From Chryseobacterium limigenitum (GTDB taxonomy: Bacteria > Bacteroidota > Bacteroidia > Flavobacteriales > Weeksellaceae), in the NCBI RefSeq assembly GCF_900114875.1, contig NZ_FPKW01000005.1, forward strand, positions 218,233 through 282,232: 64,000 nucleotides of DNA, given 5' to 3'. Numbering within the stretch: the stretch's first letter is position 1; each line of letters starts with the position of its first letter. Of this stretch, positions 50,496 through 59,810 are shown piece after piece. The translations under genes were made by a program, and so were the position numbers. A model generated the notes under the pieces. That model ran no database searches and was not told the origin of the DNA. It saw only the letters and a program-made list of their open reading frames with translations.

Positions 50496-51265
50496 TAATC
50501 AAACTTCATTACTTCTTCCAACGTTTTGATGTATTCATAAGCCGTCATATCAAATTTTACAGGTACAATTGAGATGTAGCCGGCAGCCAGTGCAGTTTCG
50601 TCGGCATCTTCAGATTCATCCATATTATTGAAATATCCTGTCAGCCAGTAGTATTTTTTTCCGTGCGGATTTACTCTTTCGTCAAAGCTTTCTTCCCATT
50701 TTGCATTGGCCTGTTTGCAGACTTTGATCCCTTTAATTTCTTCTTTAGGAAGTTTCGGAATGTTTACGTTTAATACAATTCCTTTTGGCATTGGGTTCTC
50801 CAACGTTCTTCTAACGATATTTTGAATAAATTCTTTAGCCTGACTAAAATCTGCTTCCCAACTGAAATCCTGTAATGAAAATCCTATCGCAGGGATTCCT
50901 TCAACTCCAGCCTCAACTGCTGCAGACATTGTCCCGGAATAGATTACATTAATTGAAGAGTTTGCTCCGTGATTGATTCCTGAAACTACGATATCCGGTC
51001 TTCTTGTTAAGATTTTATCAAGAGCCATTTTCACGCAGTCAACGGGAGTTCCGCTACAAGAAAAGTCTGTTTGTGGACCGTCAAGCGTTACTTCTTCGAA
51101 GCTTAAAGTTGAGTTAATGGTAATTGCGTGGCCTTTTCCGCTTTGAGGAGAATTGGGTGCTACAACAACAACTTCTCCGATTTCGTTCATAAAACTGATA
51201 AGATTTCTGATACCAGGTGCTGTGATTCCGTCATCATTAGTAACCAGAATAAGTGGTCTTTCCAT
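50495..51265 (-). CDS. surE: 5'-nucleotidase SurE
   Basis: A 256-residue survival protein with nucleoside-monophosphate phosphatase activity. Metal site VTNDDG (residues 6-11) near the start and SGINHGANSSINVIYSGTM near 95-110, with the conserved asparagine and serine. Start at 51265 (MERPLILVTNDDG) is preferred over an upstream ATG. Coupled to the GNAT gene. Confidence 0.95.
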   Translation of the reverse strand: MERPLILVTNDDGITAPGIRNLISFMNEIGEVVVVAPNSPQSGKGHAITINSTLSFEEVTLDGPQTDFSCSGTPVDCVKMALDKILTRRPDIVVSGINHGANSSINVIYSGTMSAAVEAGVEGIPAIGFSLQDFSWEADFSQAKEFIQNIVRRTLENPMPKGIVLNVNIPKLPKEEIKGIKVCKQANAKWEESFDERVNPHGKKYYWLTGYFNNMDESEDADETALAAGYISIVPVKFDMTAYEYIKTLEEVMKFD

Positions 51266-51411
51266 AAAATATTTTAATTTTAACAAAAATACTTAAAACT
51301 ATCTGATATTTATAAATAAGGTATTAAATTTGATAGTTTGTAACAGGAATTTAAAAATTACTACTAATTAAAATACTTTTTTAAAAATTAATAAAAATAC
51401 ATTACAGATTT

Positions 51412-53541
51412 ATGTGGAAAAATTTCAAGCTAAATAAATTTTTACTCCTAATTCCATTAACAAGTCTAATGTTTTGTTTCAACTCACCTAAAAATGACGA
51501 TGAAAAGATGCAGACGATAATGGTGAGCGTAAAGAACACTCTTTCTTATCTACATTACAGCCCGAAAGCTATTAATGATGCTTATTCTAAGGATGTTTAC
51601 AAACAATATTTTGAGATGATAGATCCGGGGAAAAGATATTTCCTGCAATCTGATATGGATGAATTCAGCAAGCACGAAACAAAGCTTGATGATTATCTGA
51701 ATATCGGGGATCTTACGTTCTATAAATTGACTACGGACAGACTTTTCCAAAGGGTTGATGAGATTGATAAATTAACTCAGGATATTTTCAGTAAGCCGAT
51801 CAATTTGGAAGAAGATGAAACATTGGTTTTAGAAAATAAGCTTAAAAAAGCACCGGTTTCTAAACAGGATCAATATAATGAATGGAAAAAATTCATTAAA
51901 TACAATATTCTTCAGGAAATTGAATCTTTAAACAGCAAAGAACAAGCTCAAAAAGAGAAAAAAGATTCTGTACAGAAATACAAATTACAGGATACGATTA
52001 AACTTCAGATCCTTACTCCTGAGCAGAAAAAAGTAAAAGCTACAGACGAGGTAAAAGATCTTGTAAAAGACACATTCACAAGGTTTAAGAAGAGAAATAA
52101 AATGAACTGGTTCACAGTGTACATGAATGCTTACACTGAGGTTTTTGACCCACACACCAATTATTACTCTCCAAAGGATAAGGAAGAATTTGATATGACT
52201 TTCACAGGAAAAGTGATCGGAATCGGAGCTATTATTCAGGAGAAAAAAGGATATTTATATCTTGGAGCCCTTACAATCGGTGCGCCGGCTTGGAAGTCTA
52301 AACAGCTTACAGAAGGTGATAAGATCCTAAAAGTAAAATCTAAACCGAAAGACGATGCCGTAAATGTTGTAGGAATGCTTTCTGAGGAAGCGGTAAGATA
52401 CATCAGAGGTGAAAAAGGAACTCCGGTTACTTTGACGGTTCAGAAAAAAGACGGAACGATAAAAGAGGTTACAATGATCCGTGAAGAGGTTGCTATTGAA
52501 GATACTTTTGCAAGAAGTATTGTAGTGAACTCTCCAAACGGTAAGAAATATGGTTTCATTAATTTACCGAGTTTTAATGCTGATTTTGAAGATGCTAAAG
52601 GAAGAAATGCTTCTGATGATATTAAAAATGAGATCATTAAACTAAAAGCTCAAAACATTGACGGAATTGTTCTTGATCTAAGAAACAACGGCGGTGGATC
52701 TTTAACAGAAGTGGGTGATATTATGGGACTTTTCATGAATGCAGGACCTTATGTTCAGGTAAAAGACGGAAACGGGAAAATTCAGACATTAAAAAACAAA
52801 CAGGAAGCTCCGATATGGACAGGCCCTCTTGTTATCATGCAAAACGAACTTTCAGCTTCGGCTTCTGAGATTTTGGCTGGTGCAATGCAGGATTATGGCA
52901 GAGCGATGATCATCGGTTCTCCGCAGTCTTTCGGAAAAGGAACGGTACAGACTTTTGTTGATCTGAACAGATTCTTAAATACAGAAGATGATTTTGGTTC
53001 TTTAAAATTAACGATCCAGAAGTTCTACAGAATTACAGGAGAGTCTACGCAGAGAAAAGGTATTGTTTCTGATATTCAGATGAAAGACTTCTTCACTTAT
53101 GCTGAAATAGGAGAGAGATATGATGATTATGCATTGGCATGGGATAAAATTCCAAGTACTACTTTCCAGAAGCTAAACTATTTCGATGTGAAAGCGTTAG
53201 AAAAAGCTAGCAACGATAGAATGTCTAAAAACACCAACTATCAGTTATTGTTAGAGTCTGCTCAATGGAGAGAGAAATTAGACAAAGAAGAAACAATTAC
53301 GCTTAATATCAATAAGTTTAATGAATTGATGAAGCAAAGAAAAGCTCAGATCGAAAAATTCAAAGCATTGACGAAATTTGAAAACGGTCTTCAGTTCACA
53401 CTTTACCCAAGCGAACTTGAAAGAGAGAAAAAAGATGAAGCATTCAAGAAAAAATCTGATATGTGGATCAAAAATCTTAAGAAAGATCCTTACCTTCAGG
53501 AAGCAATGAATATCATTGGTGATATGAATGTAAAACAATAA
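51412..53541 (+). CDS. prc: Tail-specific protease (C-terminal processing peptidase)
   Basis: A 709-residue serine protease of the Prc/Tsp family with an N-terminal membrane-targeting segment. A PDZ domain lies at about 255-345, and the catalytic site has SASASE (Ser483) with Lys509 in FGKGTVQ. A long helical C-terminal region follows. It degrades misfolded periplasmic or lipoprotein substrates from their C termini. Monocistronic with a strong terminator. Confidence 0.95.
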   Translation: MWKNFKLNKFLLLIPLTSLMFCFNSPKNDDEKMQTIMVSVKNTLSYLHYSPKAINDAYSKDVYKQYFEMIDPGKRYFLQSDMDEFSKHETKLDDYLNIGDLTFYKLTTDRLFQRVDEIDKLTQDIFSKPINLEEDETLVLENKLKKAPVSKQDQYNEWKKFIKYNILQEIESLNSKEQAQKEKKDSVQKYKLQDTIKLQILTPEQKKVKATDEVKDLVKDTFTRFKKRNKMNWFTVYMNAYTEVFDPHTNYYSPKDKEEFDMTFTGKVIGIGAIIQEKKGYLYLGALTIGAPAWKSKQLTEGDKILKVKSKPKDDAVNVVGMLSEEAVRYIRGEKGTPVTLTVQKKDGTIKEVTMIREEVAIEDTFARSIVVNSPNGKKYGFINLPSFNADFEDAKGRNASDDIKNEIIKLKAQNIDGIVLDLRNNGGGSLTEVGDIMGLFMNAGPYVQVKDGNGKIQTLKNKQEAPIWTGPLVIMQNELSASASEILAGAMQDYGRAMIIGSPQSFGKGTVQTFVDLNRFLNTEDDFGSLKLTIQKFYRITGESTQRKGIVSDIQMKDFFTYAEIGERYDDYALAWDKIPSTTFQKLNYFDVKALEKASNDRMSKNTNYQLLLESAQWREKLDKEETITLNINKFNELMKQRKAQIEKFKALTKFENGLQFTLYPSELEREKKDEAFKKKSDMWIKNLKKDPYLQEAMNIIGDMNVKQ

Positions 53542-53544
53542 AAC

Positions 53545-53578
53545 AAAAAGCCCGCTAACTAAAATTAGCGGGCTTTTT
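53545..53578. terminator. Bidirectional terminator
   Basis: AAAAAGCCCGCTAA/TTAGCGGGCTTTTT, 6-nt loop, between convergent prc and sodC. Confidence 0.92.
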
Positions 53579-53593
53579 TATGCAATAGGGTGA

Positions 53594-54097
53594 TTATTTA
53601 ATTTCTACACATCCAACTCTTCCGCCTGCATTTCCTGTAGGCTGAGTATGGAAATCATCTGCTGCAGCATGAATGATCATCCCTTTTCCGATGATGTTTT
53701 TAGATTCATCAGCGCAGCCAAGGCACCATTTATCAGTTTTGAAAGTCAGCGTAGCAACTCCCTCTTTATTAGCTGCTAAATTCCCGATATCTCCCATGTG
53801 GAAATGCTCTGCTCCCCATTTTCCATGATCGTCTTTTCCTGGGTTCCAGTGACCGCCTGTAGAAGTTCCGTCCGCTGCAGAACAATCTCCTTTTTCATGA
53901 ATATGTACCGCGTGAATTCCCGGAGTAAGATTCGTGACATCAAGTTTCATTACAACTTCATTTCCTTTTTGAGTAAACTTTGCAGTTCCTCCTGTTTGTG
54001 TTCCGCTTTTAGCGTTTACAGAGTACATCTTTGTAGTTCCGCAAGAAACAGCAAATAATGCACAGCCCGCCAATAATGCTAATGTTTGTACCTTCAT
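53594..54097 (-). CDS. sodC: Cu/Zn superoxide dismutase lipoprotein
   Basis: A 167-residue lipoprotein (lipobox AVSC, Cys19). Metal ligands are in order: HIHEKGDC (Cu His pair and disulfide Cys), GGHWNP, HGKWGAEHFHMGD (Zn site), IIHAAADD, and GGRVGCVEI with the active-site Arg and second Cys. It detoxifies superoxide outside the inner membrane. Confidence 0.94.
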   Translation of the reverse strand: MKVQTLALLAGCALFAVSCGTTKMYSVNAKSGTQTGGTAKFTQKGNEVVMKLDVTNLTPGIHAVHIHEKGDCSAADGTSTGGHWNPGKDDHGKWGAEHFHMGDIGNLAANKEGVATLTFKTDKWCLGCADESKNIIGKGMIIHAAADDFHTQPTGNAGGRVGCVEIK

Positions 54098-54197
54098 TTT
54101 AAGTGATTTTTAAATGATTTATAATCTTATAAATTTAGGAACATTTTTTAGAACGCTTTATAATCTTGTTCTTTTTTATGTTAAGTAGACTGTTTTT

Positions 54198-54227
54198 ACA
54201 ATTCAGTATGTAAATTTTACCATTCAG
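54198..54227 (+). promoter_or_regulatory. Putative LytTR operator 1 (TonB receptor promoter)
   Basis: Direct repeats ACAATTCAG (54198-54206) and ACCATTCAG (54219-54227), starts 21 bp apart (12-bp spacer), the geometry of LytTR-binding sites. The -7 box TAATTTTG is at 54261-54268, leaving 33 bp between. Confidence 0.7.
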
Positions 54228-54260
54228 GGAAAAAAAATTAGCATATTTAAATTTTCAGAT

Positions 54261-54268
54261 TAATTTTG
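54261..54268 (+). promoter_or_regulatory. -7 box of the TonB receptor
   Basis: TAATTTTG; no TTG element at the expected -33 distance, as for an activator-dependent promoter. Confidence 0.55.
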
Positions 54269-54285
54269 GGATCAAATTAAGACTA

Positions 54286-56529
54286 ATGAAAAGTCAGGGG
54301 CAAAAATTATTATTTCTCATCACCCTTTTATCTTTTATCTTCGGTTATTCTCAGATAAAGATTTCAGGAAAAGTTACCTTTAGAAATAAAGGAGTAAGCG
54401 ATGTAAATGTCACGCTGAAAAACACTTACGATGGAGCAACCACAGATACAAACGGTAATTTTACATTTGAAACTTCCGAAAAAGGAAGCCAAATATTAAG
54501 CTTTACCCATTCAAAATATAATGATATTGAAAAATCAATTGTTATTGATAATCAGGATGTTTCTGTAAATGCAGAATTAAAGGAACAGATCAACGAGATC
54601 GATGCTGTGGTGGTTTCTGCGGGTTCAATTGAGGCTAGCGATAAGAAAAGAGCCACCGCTTTATTATCACCAATTGATATTTACACAACAGCTGGAGCAG
54701 ACGGGCAGATTTCTTCAGCTTTAAATTATCTTCCGGGCGTTCAGAAAGTAGGTGAAACAGAAGGTTTGTTCATCCGAGGAGGTACAGGAACAGAATCTAA
54801 AATTTTCATGGATGGAAGCTTAATTAATAACTATTTCTCCAGCTCAGTTCCGGGAATTGCAGGAAGAGATCGTTTTAACACGTCTCTTTTTAAAGGAAAT
54901 GTATTTTCGAGCGGTGGATATTCTGCGTTGTACGGGCAGGCTCTTTCCGGTGCTTTAATGTTGGAAAGTGTTGATCTTCCGGATCAGAGTTCTTATGACT
55001 TTGGGATCTCTCCGATCTTTTTAAGCGCAGGATTTCAAAAGTTGGGTGAAGATAAAAATCATTCCTACGGAGCAACTTTGGGATATTCAAATTTAAATCT
55101 GATGCAGGAAGTTCTTAATTTTAATACAGATTTTATCGATGCTCCTCAGGGAGTAAATGCGGATGCTAATTTCAGAATTAAAACAAAATCAGGTGGATTT
55201 TTGAAGTATTACGGAATGTACGATACGAATAGTATGGGCGTGAAAACACAAAGCTTAGAAAATGATAATCAGTTTTCTTTAATTAAATTGAAAGGGAAAA
55301 ACACCTATCACAATTTATCTTTTAAACAAAAATTCGGGAAATATCTTTTAAATGCAGGAACTTCTTATTCATTCAACAGAACGGATCTTAATTTTTCAAC
55401 AGAATCAAATGAAGTTGAAGCCGATAAAATGAGGTTGCTCACAGACGGAAATTATATTAACCTTAAAGCGGTTTTAGAAAGAAAAATAAACAAAATCAGT
55501 GCCTTACGAGGAGGGTTTGAATTAAACAGCACCGACGAAAAACTAACATTTGAAGAAATAAATAAACATTACAAAGATCTTATCTCATCCGTTTTTGTGG
55601 AAACAGATTTGGGTTTCAGCAATCAATTATCTGCAAAAATAGGAGTGAGGGCAGAAAATTCTTCTTTCCTTGGCAAAACGAATTTTGCACCGCGTATCGC
55701 ACTGGCGTATCGTTTGGCTAAAGACTGGACAACCTCTTTCGCGTACGGACTTTTCTATCAAAACCCTGAAAGTAAATATATTAACGGCCCGGCAGATCTT
55801 GATTTTCAAAAATCTCAACATTACATTTTGCAGGTTCAGAGAACGACAGATGGCAGAAGCTTACGTTTTGAGGCTTTTTATAAAAAATACGATCAATTGA
55901 TTAAAGTTTCAAACCTTGGTTTTAATGATAATCAAAATCAACCCGTTCAAAAAGCAGATAACAACAACGGATTCGGTTATGCAAAAGGTCTTGAACTGTT
56001 TTGGAGGGATAAAAAAACATTTGAGAATATTGATTACTGGATCAGTTATTCGTTCCTCGATTCAAAAAGAGATTTTATGAATTATCCGGTAAGCTTAAAA
56101 CCGAATTTTGCGTCTGAACATACACTTTCTGCCGTTGCGAAAAGATTTATTCCAAAATGGAAATTAGGAGTTAATCTTTCTTATACCTACGCAAAAGGAC
56201 GACCTTATTATGATTTTGCAACGAAAGATGTGAACGGCGAAACGATTAATTATACAAGAAACGAAGGAAGATTGAAGGATTATAATGCACTTAATGTAAG
56301 CTTTAATTACCTTCCGAATCTTGGGAAAAAAGACGCCAAAGCATTCACCGTTTTTGTATTGAGTGTTTCAAATGTTTTAGGATCGAAAAATGTCTACGGA
56401 TATAATTTTTCATCAGACGGATCAAGAAGTTCGGCAGTAGTTCCTCCGGTGAATACTTTTATCTTTATCGGGGCGTTTATTAGCTTTGGAGTTGATAAAA
56501 CACAGGATGCGATTAATAATAATTTGTAA
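54286..56529 (+). CDS. TonB-dependent receptor with carboxypeptidase-regulatory-like domain
   Basis: A 747-residue outer-membrane receptor. Signal peptide ends FGYSQ; residues 25-105 form a carboxypeptidase-regulatory-like beta domain (TDTNGNFTFET); the plug has QISSALNYLPGVQK and FIRGGTGTESKIFMDG, and the rest is a 22-strand barrel. It takes up an unknown ligand using energy from TonB. It has no SusD partner beside it, so it is probably not a polysaccharide-utilisation SusC. It precedes a TPR-like protein and carries a LytTR-type operator. Confidence 0.9.
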   Translation: MKSQGQKLLFLITLLSFIFGYSQIKISGKVTFRNKGVSDVNVTLKNTYDGATTDTNGNFTFETSEKGSQILSFTHSKYNDIEKSIVIDNQDVSVNAELKEQINEIDAVVVSAGSIEASDKKRATALLSPIDIYTTAGADGQISSALNYLPGVQKVGETEGLFIRGGTGTESKIFMDGSLINNYFSSSVPGIAGRDRFNTSLFKGNVFSSGGYSALYGQALSGALMLESVDLPDQSSYDFGISPIFLSAGFQKLGEDKNHSYGATLGYSNLNLMQEVLNFNTDFIDAPQGVNADANFRIKTKSGGFLKYYGMYDTNSMGVKTQSLENDNQFSLIKLKGKNTYHNLSFKQKFGKYLLNAGTSYSFNRTDLNFSTESNEVEADKMRLLTDGNYINLKAVLERKINKISALRGGFELNSTDEKLTFEEINKHYKDLISSVFVETDLGFSNQLSAKIGVRAENSSFLGKTNFAPRIALAYRLAKDWTTSFAYGLFYQNPESKYINGPADLDFQKSQHYILQVQRTTDGRSLRFEAFYKKYDQLIKVSNLGFNDNQNQPVQKADNNNGFGYAKGLELFWRDKKTFENIDYWISYSFLDSKRDFMNYPVSLKPNFASEHTLSAVAKRFIPKWKLGVNLSYTYAKGRPYYDFATKDVNGETINYTRNEGRLKDYNALNVSFNYLPNLGKKDAKAFTVFVLSVSNVLGSKNVYGYNFSSDGSRSSAVVPPVNTFIFIGAFISFGVDKTQDAINNNL

Positions 56530-56580
56530 AAATCTAAACAATCTGTATTTTTAATGATTTAATTATATTGATTAAATACA

Positions 56581-56588
56581 TATCTTTG
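56581..56588 (+). promoter_or_regulatory. Possible -7 box of the 56624 gene
   Basis: TATCTTTG, 35 bp before the ATG; no clear TTG, and no terminator between it and the upstream receptor. Confidence 0.4.
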
Positions 56589-56623
56589 AATAAAATATAA
56601 ACTAACCTCAAAAATTAGAAATA

Positions 56624-57277
56624 ATGAAGAAATATCTATTAAGTTTTGCTTTAGCTTTTATGGGCTTAACGGCATTTGGTCAGACAGCTTACGAAAAATC
56701 AATGACTGAAAAAATTGCCAAGCTGGAAACAGTGAAATCGGCGGAAGATTTTCAGACATTGGCCAATGATTTCGAAAGAATATCAAGAATAGACCAAAAC
56801 CAATGGCTGCCGGTTTACTACATTGCTTATTCTTATATCCAGAAAGGGAGAGCGCAGATGAATGCAGGCAAAAAGGATGAATTGTTAACGTATTCAGGAG
56901 CTGCTGAAAAATATTTGATGCAAGCCGAAAGCCTTGGTGGAAAAGACAACTCTGAGATCCATTTATTGAAAAAAATGGCATATTCTTTAAGAATGATGGA
57001 AAATCCTCAACAAAGATATATGACAGACGGTGTGAAGGCTGCAGAAGAGCTTAAAATAGCTGAACAGTTAGACCCAACCAATCCAAGAATTGCTTTGATT
57101 AAGGCTGAGGATATGTATTTCACTCCTGAGCAATACGGAGGAAGCAAAACAAAAGGTATTGAGCTTTTCAAACAGGCTTTAGAAAAATTTAATGCTTTCA
57201 AACCAAAATCTGCATTAGATCCAAACTGGGGAAAAGGAGAGGCTCAGTATTTCATAAGCCAGGGTACTAAGAAATAA
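56624..57277 (+). CDS. Secreted TPR-like protein
   Basis: A 217-residue exported protein with signal peptide ending TAFGQ. The rest is helical with TPR-like units (for example AAEELKIAEQLDPTNPRIALIKAEDMYF near 145-172). It has no catalytic motif and may be a periplasmic partner of the TonB receptor encoded 94 bp upstream. It ends at a strong terminator. Confidence 0.8.
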   Translation: MKKYLLSFALAFMGLTAFGQTAYEKSMTEKIAKLETVKSAEDFQTLANDFERISRIDQNQWLPVYYIAYSYIQKGRAQMNAGKKDELLTYSGAAEKYLMQAESLGGKDNSEIHLLKKMAYSLRMMENPQQRYMTDGVKAAEELKIAEQLDPTNPRIALIKAEDMYFTPEQYGGSKTKGIELFKQALEKFNAFKPKSALDPNWGKGEAQYFISQGTKK

Positions 57278-57296
57278 AAAAACTTAAAAATATTAT

Positions 57297-57321
57297 AAAC
57301 CTTCCAGATCTTGGAAGGTTT
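57297..57321 (+). terminator. Terminator of the TPR gene
   Basis: AAACCTTCCA/TGGAAGGTTT stem, 5-nt loop, followed by a T run. Confidence 0.88.
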
Positions 57322-57327
57322 TTTTGT

Positions 57328-57357
57328 GCAGTTCAGTTATTGAAAATGACCGTTCGG
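57328..57357 (+). promoter_or_regulatory. Putative LytTR operator 2 (kinase operon)
   Basis: Direct repeats GCAGTTCAG (57328-57336) and ACCGTTCGG (57349-57357), starts 21 bp apart. The second matches the general LytTR half-site consensus exactly. 33 bp separate it from the -7 box at 57391. Confidence 0.7.
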
Positions 57358-57390
57358 TGAGAAAAAATTTTTAATACCTTTAATTAAAAC

Positions 57391-57398
57391 TAATTTTG
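57391..57398 (+). promoter_or_regulatory. -7 box of the kinase operon
   Basis: TAATTTTG, 17 bp before the ATG; no TTG at -33. Confidence 0.55.
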
Positions 57399-57415
57399 AG
57401 CCAAGAAACCCACTC

Positions 57416-58732
57416 ATGAAACGCAAAAATTTTATCACCTTAATATGGATATCGCTGGCAACATCGTTATTTTTTTTCATTGCTTTTACTGATGAAAAAA
57501 CGATTGAAAACTTTTTACTGACCGTATTGATATCCTTCATGTATTCGTTCGTCTTAGGTGCAGGAAACGGCTTAATTAATGACTTTCTTAATAAAAAATT
57601 CCCTTGGTCTGAGGCTACGACAAAAAGAGCGGTCATAAGTATTGTTTCGATTCTTATTGCGAATATTATTTTAGTCTATTTTTGTAATTATGTGAATTTT
57701 GTACTGATTCAAAAAGCGGTTAATACGGCAGAATATTTTTCAGGAAGATATAATTTCATCAATTGGTTTACGATAAATGTTGCCTTGTTGATTTCTGCTT
57801 TTCTTCATGCGCGAGGTTTCATGGAAGAACTCAAGAAAACTTCCAAAAAAGAAGTTGTAGAGCAGAAGCTAATCGCAAAATCTGCCAATGCACAATTTGA
57901 GAGTTTAAAAAACCAGTTAGATCCGCATTTTCTTTTCAATTCACTGAATGTTTTAAGTTCATTAATTGATGAAAATCCGAGACAGGCTCAGAAGTTTACT
58001 GCTTCAATGTCAAAGATTTACAGGTACGTTTTAGAACAGAAAGATAAAGAATTGGTTACGGTAGAAGATGAAATAGAATTTGCAAAAACCTATTGTGATC
58101 TCTTAAAAACCAGATTTGAAGACAGCGTAGATTTTGTTTTCGATGTAAATAAGGAAGATTACAGAAGATATGTGGTTCCGCTTTCGCTGCAATTATTGTT
58201 GGAAAACTGTATCAAGCATAATTTTGCGACCTCTTCAAAACCACTAATTATCAAAGTTTTTTCTGAAAATGATACACTTTGTATTGAAAACAATCTTCAG
58301 GTGCGAGAGCAGATGAAAGAGAGCGCAGGAATCGGTTTGTCTAATATTGTTCAGCGTTATTCTCTGCTTACAAAAAAGAATGTTTTTATCGAAAAATCTG
58401 AAGATTATTTTAAAGTAAAACTTCCGATATTATTAGCTAAACCAAACGAAGCGAGCATAAAAGTTGACGATAGCGACAAAGCTTACGAAAGAGCTAAAAA
58501 AAGAGTAAAAGAGATCAAAAGCTTTTACGGAAACTTGATTTCATACTGCATTATCATTCCGTTTTTGATCATTGTAAACCTTATAACTAACCCGAAACAC
58601 ATTTGGTTTTATTTTCCGATGCTGGGCTGGGGTATTGGCCTTGCAGCTCACGGAATGAGCGTGTTTGCAATCGGGAAAGGCTGGGAAGAAAAAAAGATCA
58701 GAGAAATTTTAGAAAAACAAGATAAAAGATAA
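57416..58732 (+). CDS. LytS-type sensor histidine kinase with C-terminal 2TM domain
   Basis: A 438-residue membrane kinase. Four transmembrane helices in residues 5-135, then a His_kinase domain with QLDPHFLFNSLNV (phospho-acceptor His171) and an ATPase part with LLENCIKHNF (Asn264) and GIGLSNIVQRY. After a linker, residues 356-430 form a 2TM domain (YERAKKRVKEIKSFYGNL, then two helices and GWEEKKIREI), the same module as the three small proteins that follow. It would phosphorylate the LytTR regulator at 59811. The fusion is unusual for kinases of this class. Confidence 0.92.
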   Translation: MKRKNFITLIWISLATSLFFFIAFTDEKTIENFLLTVLISFMYSFVLGAGNGLINDFLNKKFPWSEATTKRAVISIVSILIANIILVYFCNYVNFVLIQKAVNTAEYFSGRYNFINWFTINVALLISAFLHARGFMEELKKTSKKEVVEQKLIAKSANAQFESLKNQLDPHFLFNSLNVLSSLIDENPRQAQKFTASMSKIYRYVLEQKDKELVTVEDEIEFAKTYCDLLKTRFEDSVDFVFDVNKEDYRRYVVPLSLQLLLENCIKHNFATSSKPLIIKVFSENDTLCIENNLQVREQMKESAGIGLSNIVQRYSLLTKKNVFIEKSEDYFKVKLPILLAKPNEASIKVDDSDKAYERAKKRVKEIKSFYGNLISYCIIIPFLIIVNLITNPKHIWFYFPMLGWGIGLAAHGMSVFAIGKGWEEKKIREILEKQDKR

Positions 58733-58743
58733 AAACTAAGATT

Positions 58744-59046
58744 ATGGAAAATATGGATCAAAACGACCTTCGTTACAAAGAAGCTGAAAGAAGAGTAAAA
58801 AAAATAAAGAATTTTTATGTTTTCACTTTCATTTATTTTGCTGTGAATATTTTTATTTTATTCCTGAATTACAGAGAATTGGAGCCCGGACAAACCATTT
58901 GGAGTCTGAAATATTTTTCTCTCCCGATATTCTGGGGAATCGGAGTTATCGGCTACGGAATGAGAGTCTTTATACCCGGATTTTTACTCGGAAGTAATTG
59001 GGAAGAGAAAAAAATAAAAGAACTCATGGACAAAGAGAAACATTAA
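58744..59046 (+). CDS. 2TM domain protein 1
   Basis: A 100-residue membrane protein with amphipathic opening YKEAERRVKKIKNFYVF, two transmembrane helices and a C-terminal NWEEKKIKELMDKE. It is homologous to the C terminus of the kinase and to the two further copies. 11 bp after the kinase stop. Its function is unknown; it may form hetero-oligomers with the kinase. Confidence 0.88.
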   Translation: MENMDQNDLRYKEAERRVKKIKNFYVFTFIYFAVNIFILFLNYRELEPGQTIWSLKYFSLPIFWGIGVIGYGMRVFIPGFLLGSNWEEKKIKELMDKEKH

Positions 59047-59058
59047 GCTCAAAATTTT

Positions 59059-59088
59059 ACATTTCAGTATTCATTTTCTACCATTCAG
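59059..59088 (+). promoter_or_regulatory. Putative LytTR operator 3 (2TM gene 2)
   Basis: Direct repeats ACATTTCAG (59059-59067) and ACCATTCAG (59080-59088), starts 21 bp apart. 34 bp separate it from the -7 box at 59123. Confidence 0.7.
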
Positions 59089-59098
59089 TAAGATAAAG

Positions 59099-59130
59099 TT
59101 GATTCGAGGCTCTTTATTGACCTAAATTTG
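59099..59130 (+). promoter_or_regulatory. Promoter of 2TM gene 2
   Basis: TTG (59099-59101), 21-bp spacer, TAAATTTG (59123-59130). The best match to the Bacteroidota consensus of the three operator-bearing promoters. Confidence 0.6.
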
Positions 59131-59167
59131 AATCAACAAAAAAACAAACACTTAAAAATAACATCAT

Positions 59168-59461
59168 ATGGAAACCTTCGAAAACAAAGAAAACTTATCT
59201 TACAGAAAAGCAGAAAGAAGAGTAAAAGAATTAAAAGGATTCTACGGAAATCTTACTTCTTATTGCCTTGTGATTCCTTTTTTACTGGTTCTTAATCTTT
59301 TAACTTCTCCGGATCATTTATGGTTCTACTGGCCGATGTTAGGTTGGGGAATGGGGCTTGCGGCACACGGAATCAACGTCTTCGGAATCGGAAAAAACTG
59401 GGAAGAAAAGAAGATCAAAGAATTGATGGATGAAGACAGAAAAAACGTAAAAACACTTTAA
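59168..59461 (+). CDS. 2TM domain protein 2
   Basis: A 97-residue protein: YRKAERRVKELKGFYGNLTSY, two transmembrane helices with the conserved LWFYWPMLGWGMGLAAHG loop, and NWEEKKIKELMDED. Closest to the kinase 2TM domain of the three. It has its own promoter and LytTR-type operator. Confidence 0.9.
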   Translation: METFENKENLSYRKAERRVKELKGFYGNLTSYCLVIPFLLVLNLLTSPDHLWFYWPMLGWGMGLAAHGINVFGIGKNWEEKKIKELMDEDRKNVKTL

Positions 59462-59494
59462 TTAAACAATAATAACTTTTTAAAAATCAATATC

Positions 59495-59770
59495 ATGAAT
59501 TATAATCAGGCAGAACAAAGAGTAAAAGAACTAAAAAAATTCTATAAAGGTATATTTTGGTTCGCAATCATTACGGGATTCGTTTTTTTAGACGATATTT
59601 TTGAAAAAGGAACGTTTGATTTCTCACTTTTCGACGGCTCAATTATTTTAGGAATCTGGGGAATTATTTTAACGGTAAAAGCGGTAAAACTATTTATTTT
59701 TGATTCTGAATGGGAAAATGAAGTGATGGAAAAAGAGATGAGAAAATCAAAAGAACCAATAAACTTTTAA
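59495..59770 (+). CDS. 2TM domain protein 3 (divergent)
   Basis: A 91-residue protein with AEQRVKELKKFYKGIFWF and two hydrophobic helices but without the LGWG loop, so the most divergent copy. 33 bp after copy 2 and 40 bp before the response regulator gene, in the same transcription unit. Confidence 0.85.
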   Translation: MNYNQAEQRVKELKKFYKGIFWFAIITGFVFLDDIFEKGTFDFSLFDGSIILGIWGIILTVKAVKLFIFDSEWENEVMEKEMRKSKEPINF

Positions 59771-59810
59771 TACCTGAGAACTTTTATTTAATTTTAAAAA
59801 CTAAAAATCA

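Noticed and set aside
54286..57277. Receptor plus TPR protein as a SusC/SusD polysaccharide-utilisation pair
   Set aside because: The TPR protein is too small (217 residues), has no lipobox, and no glycoside hydrolases are nearby.
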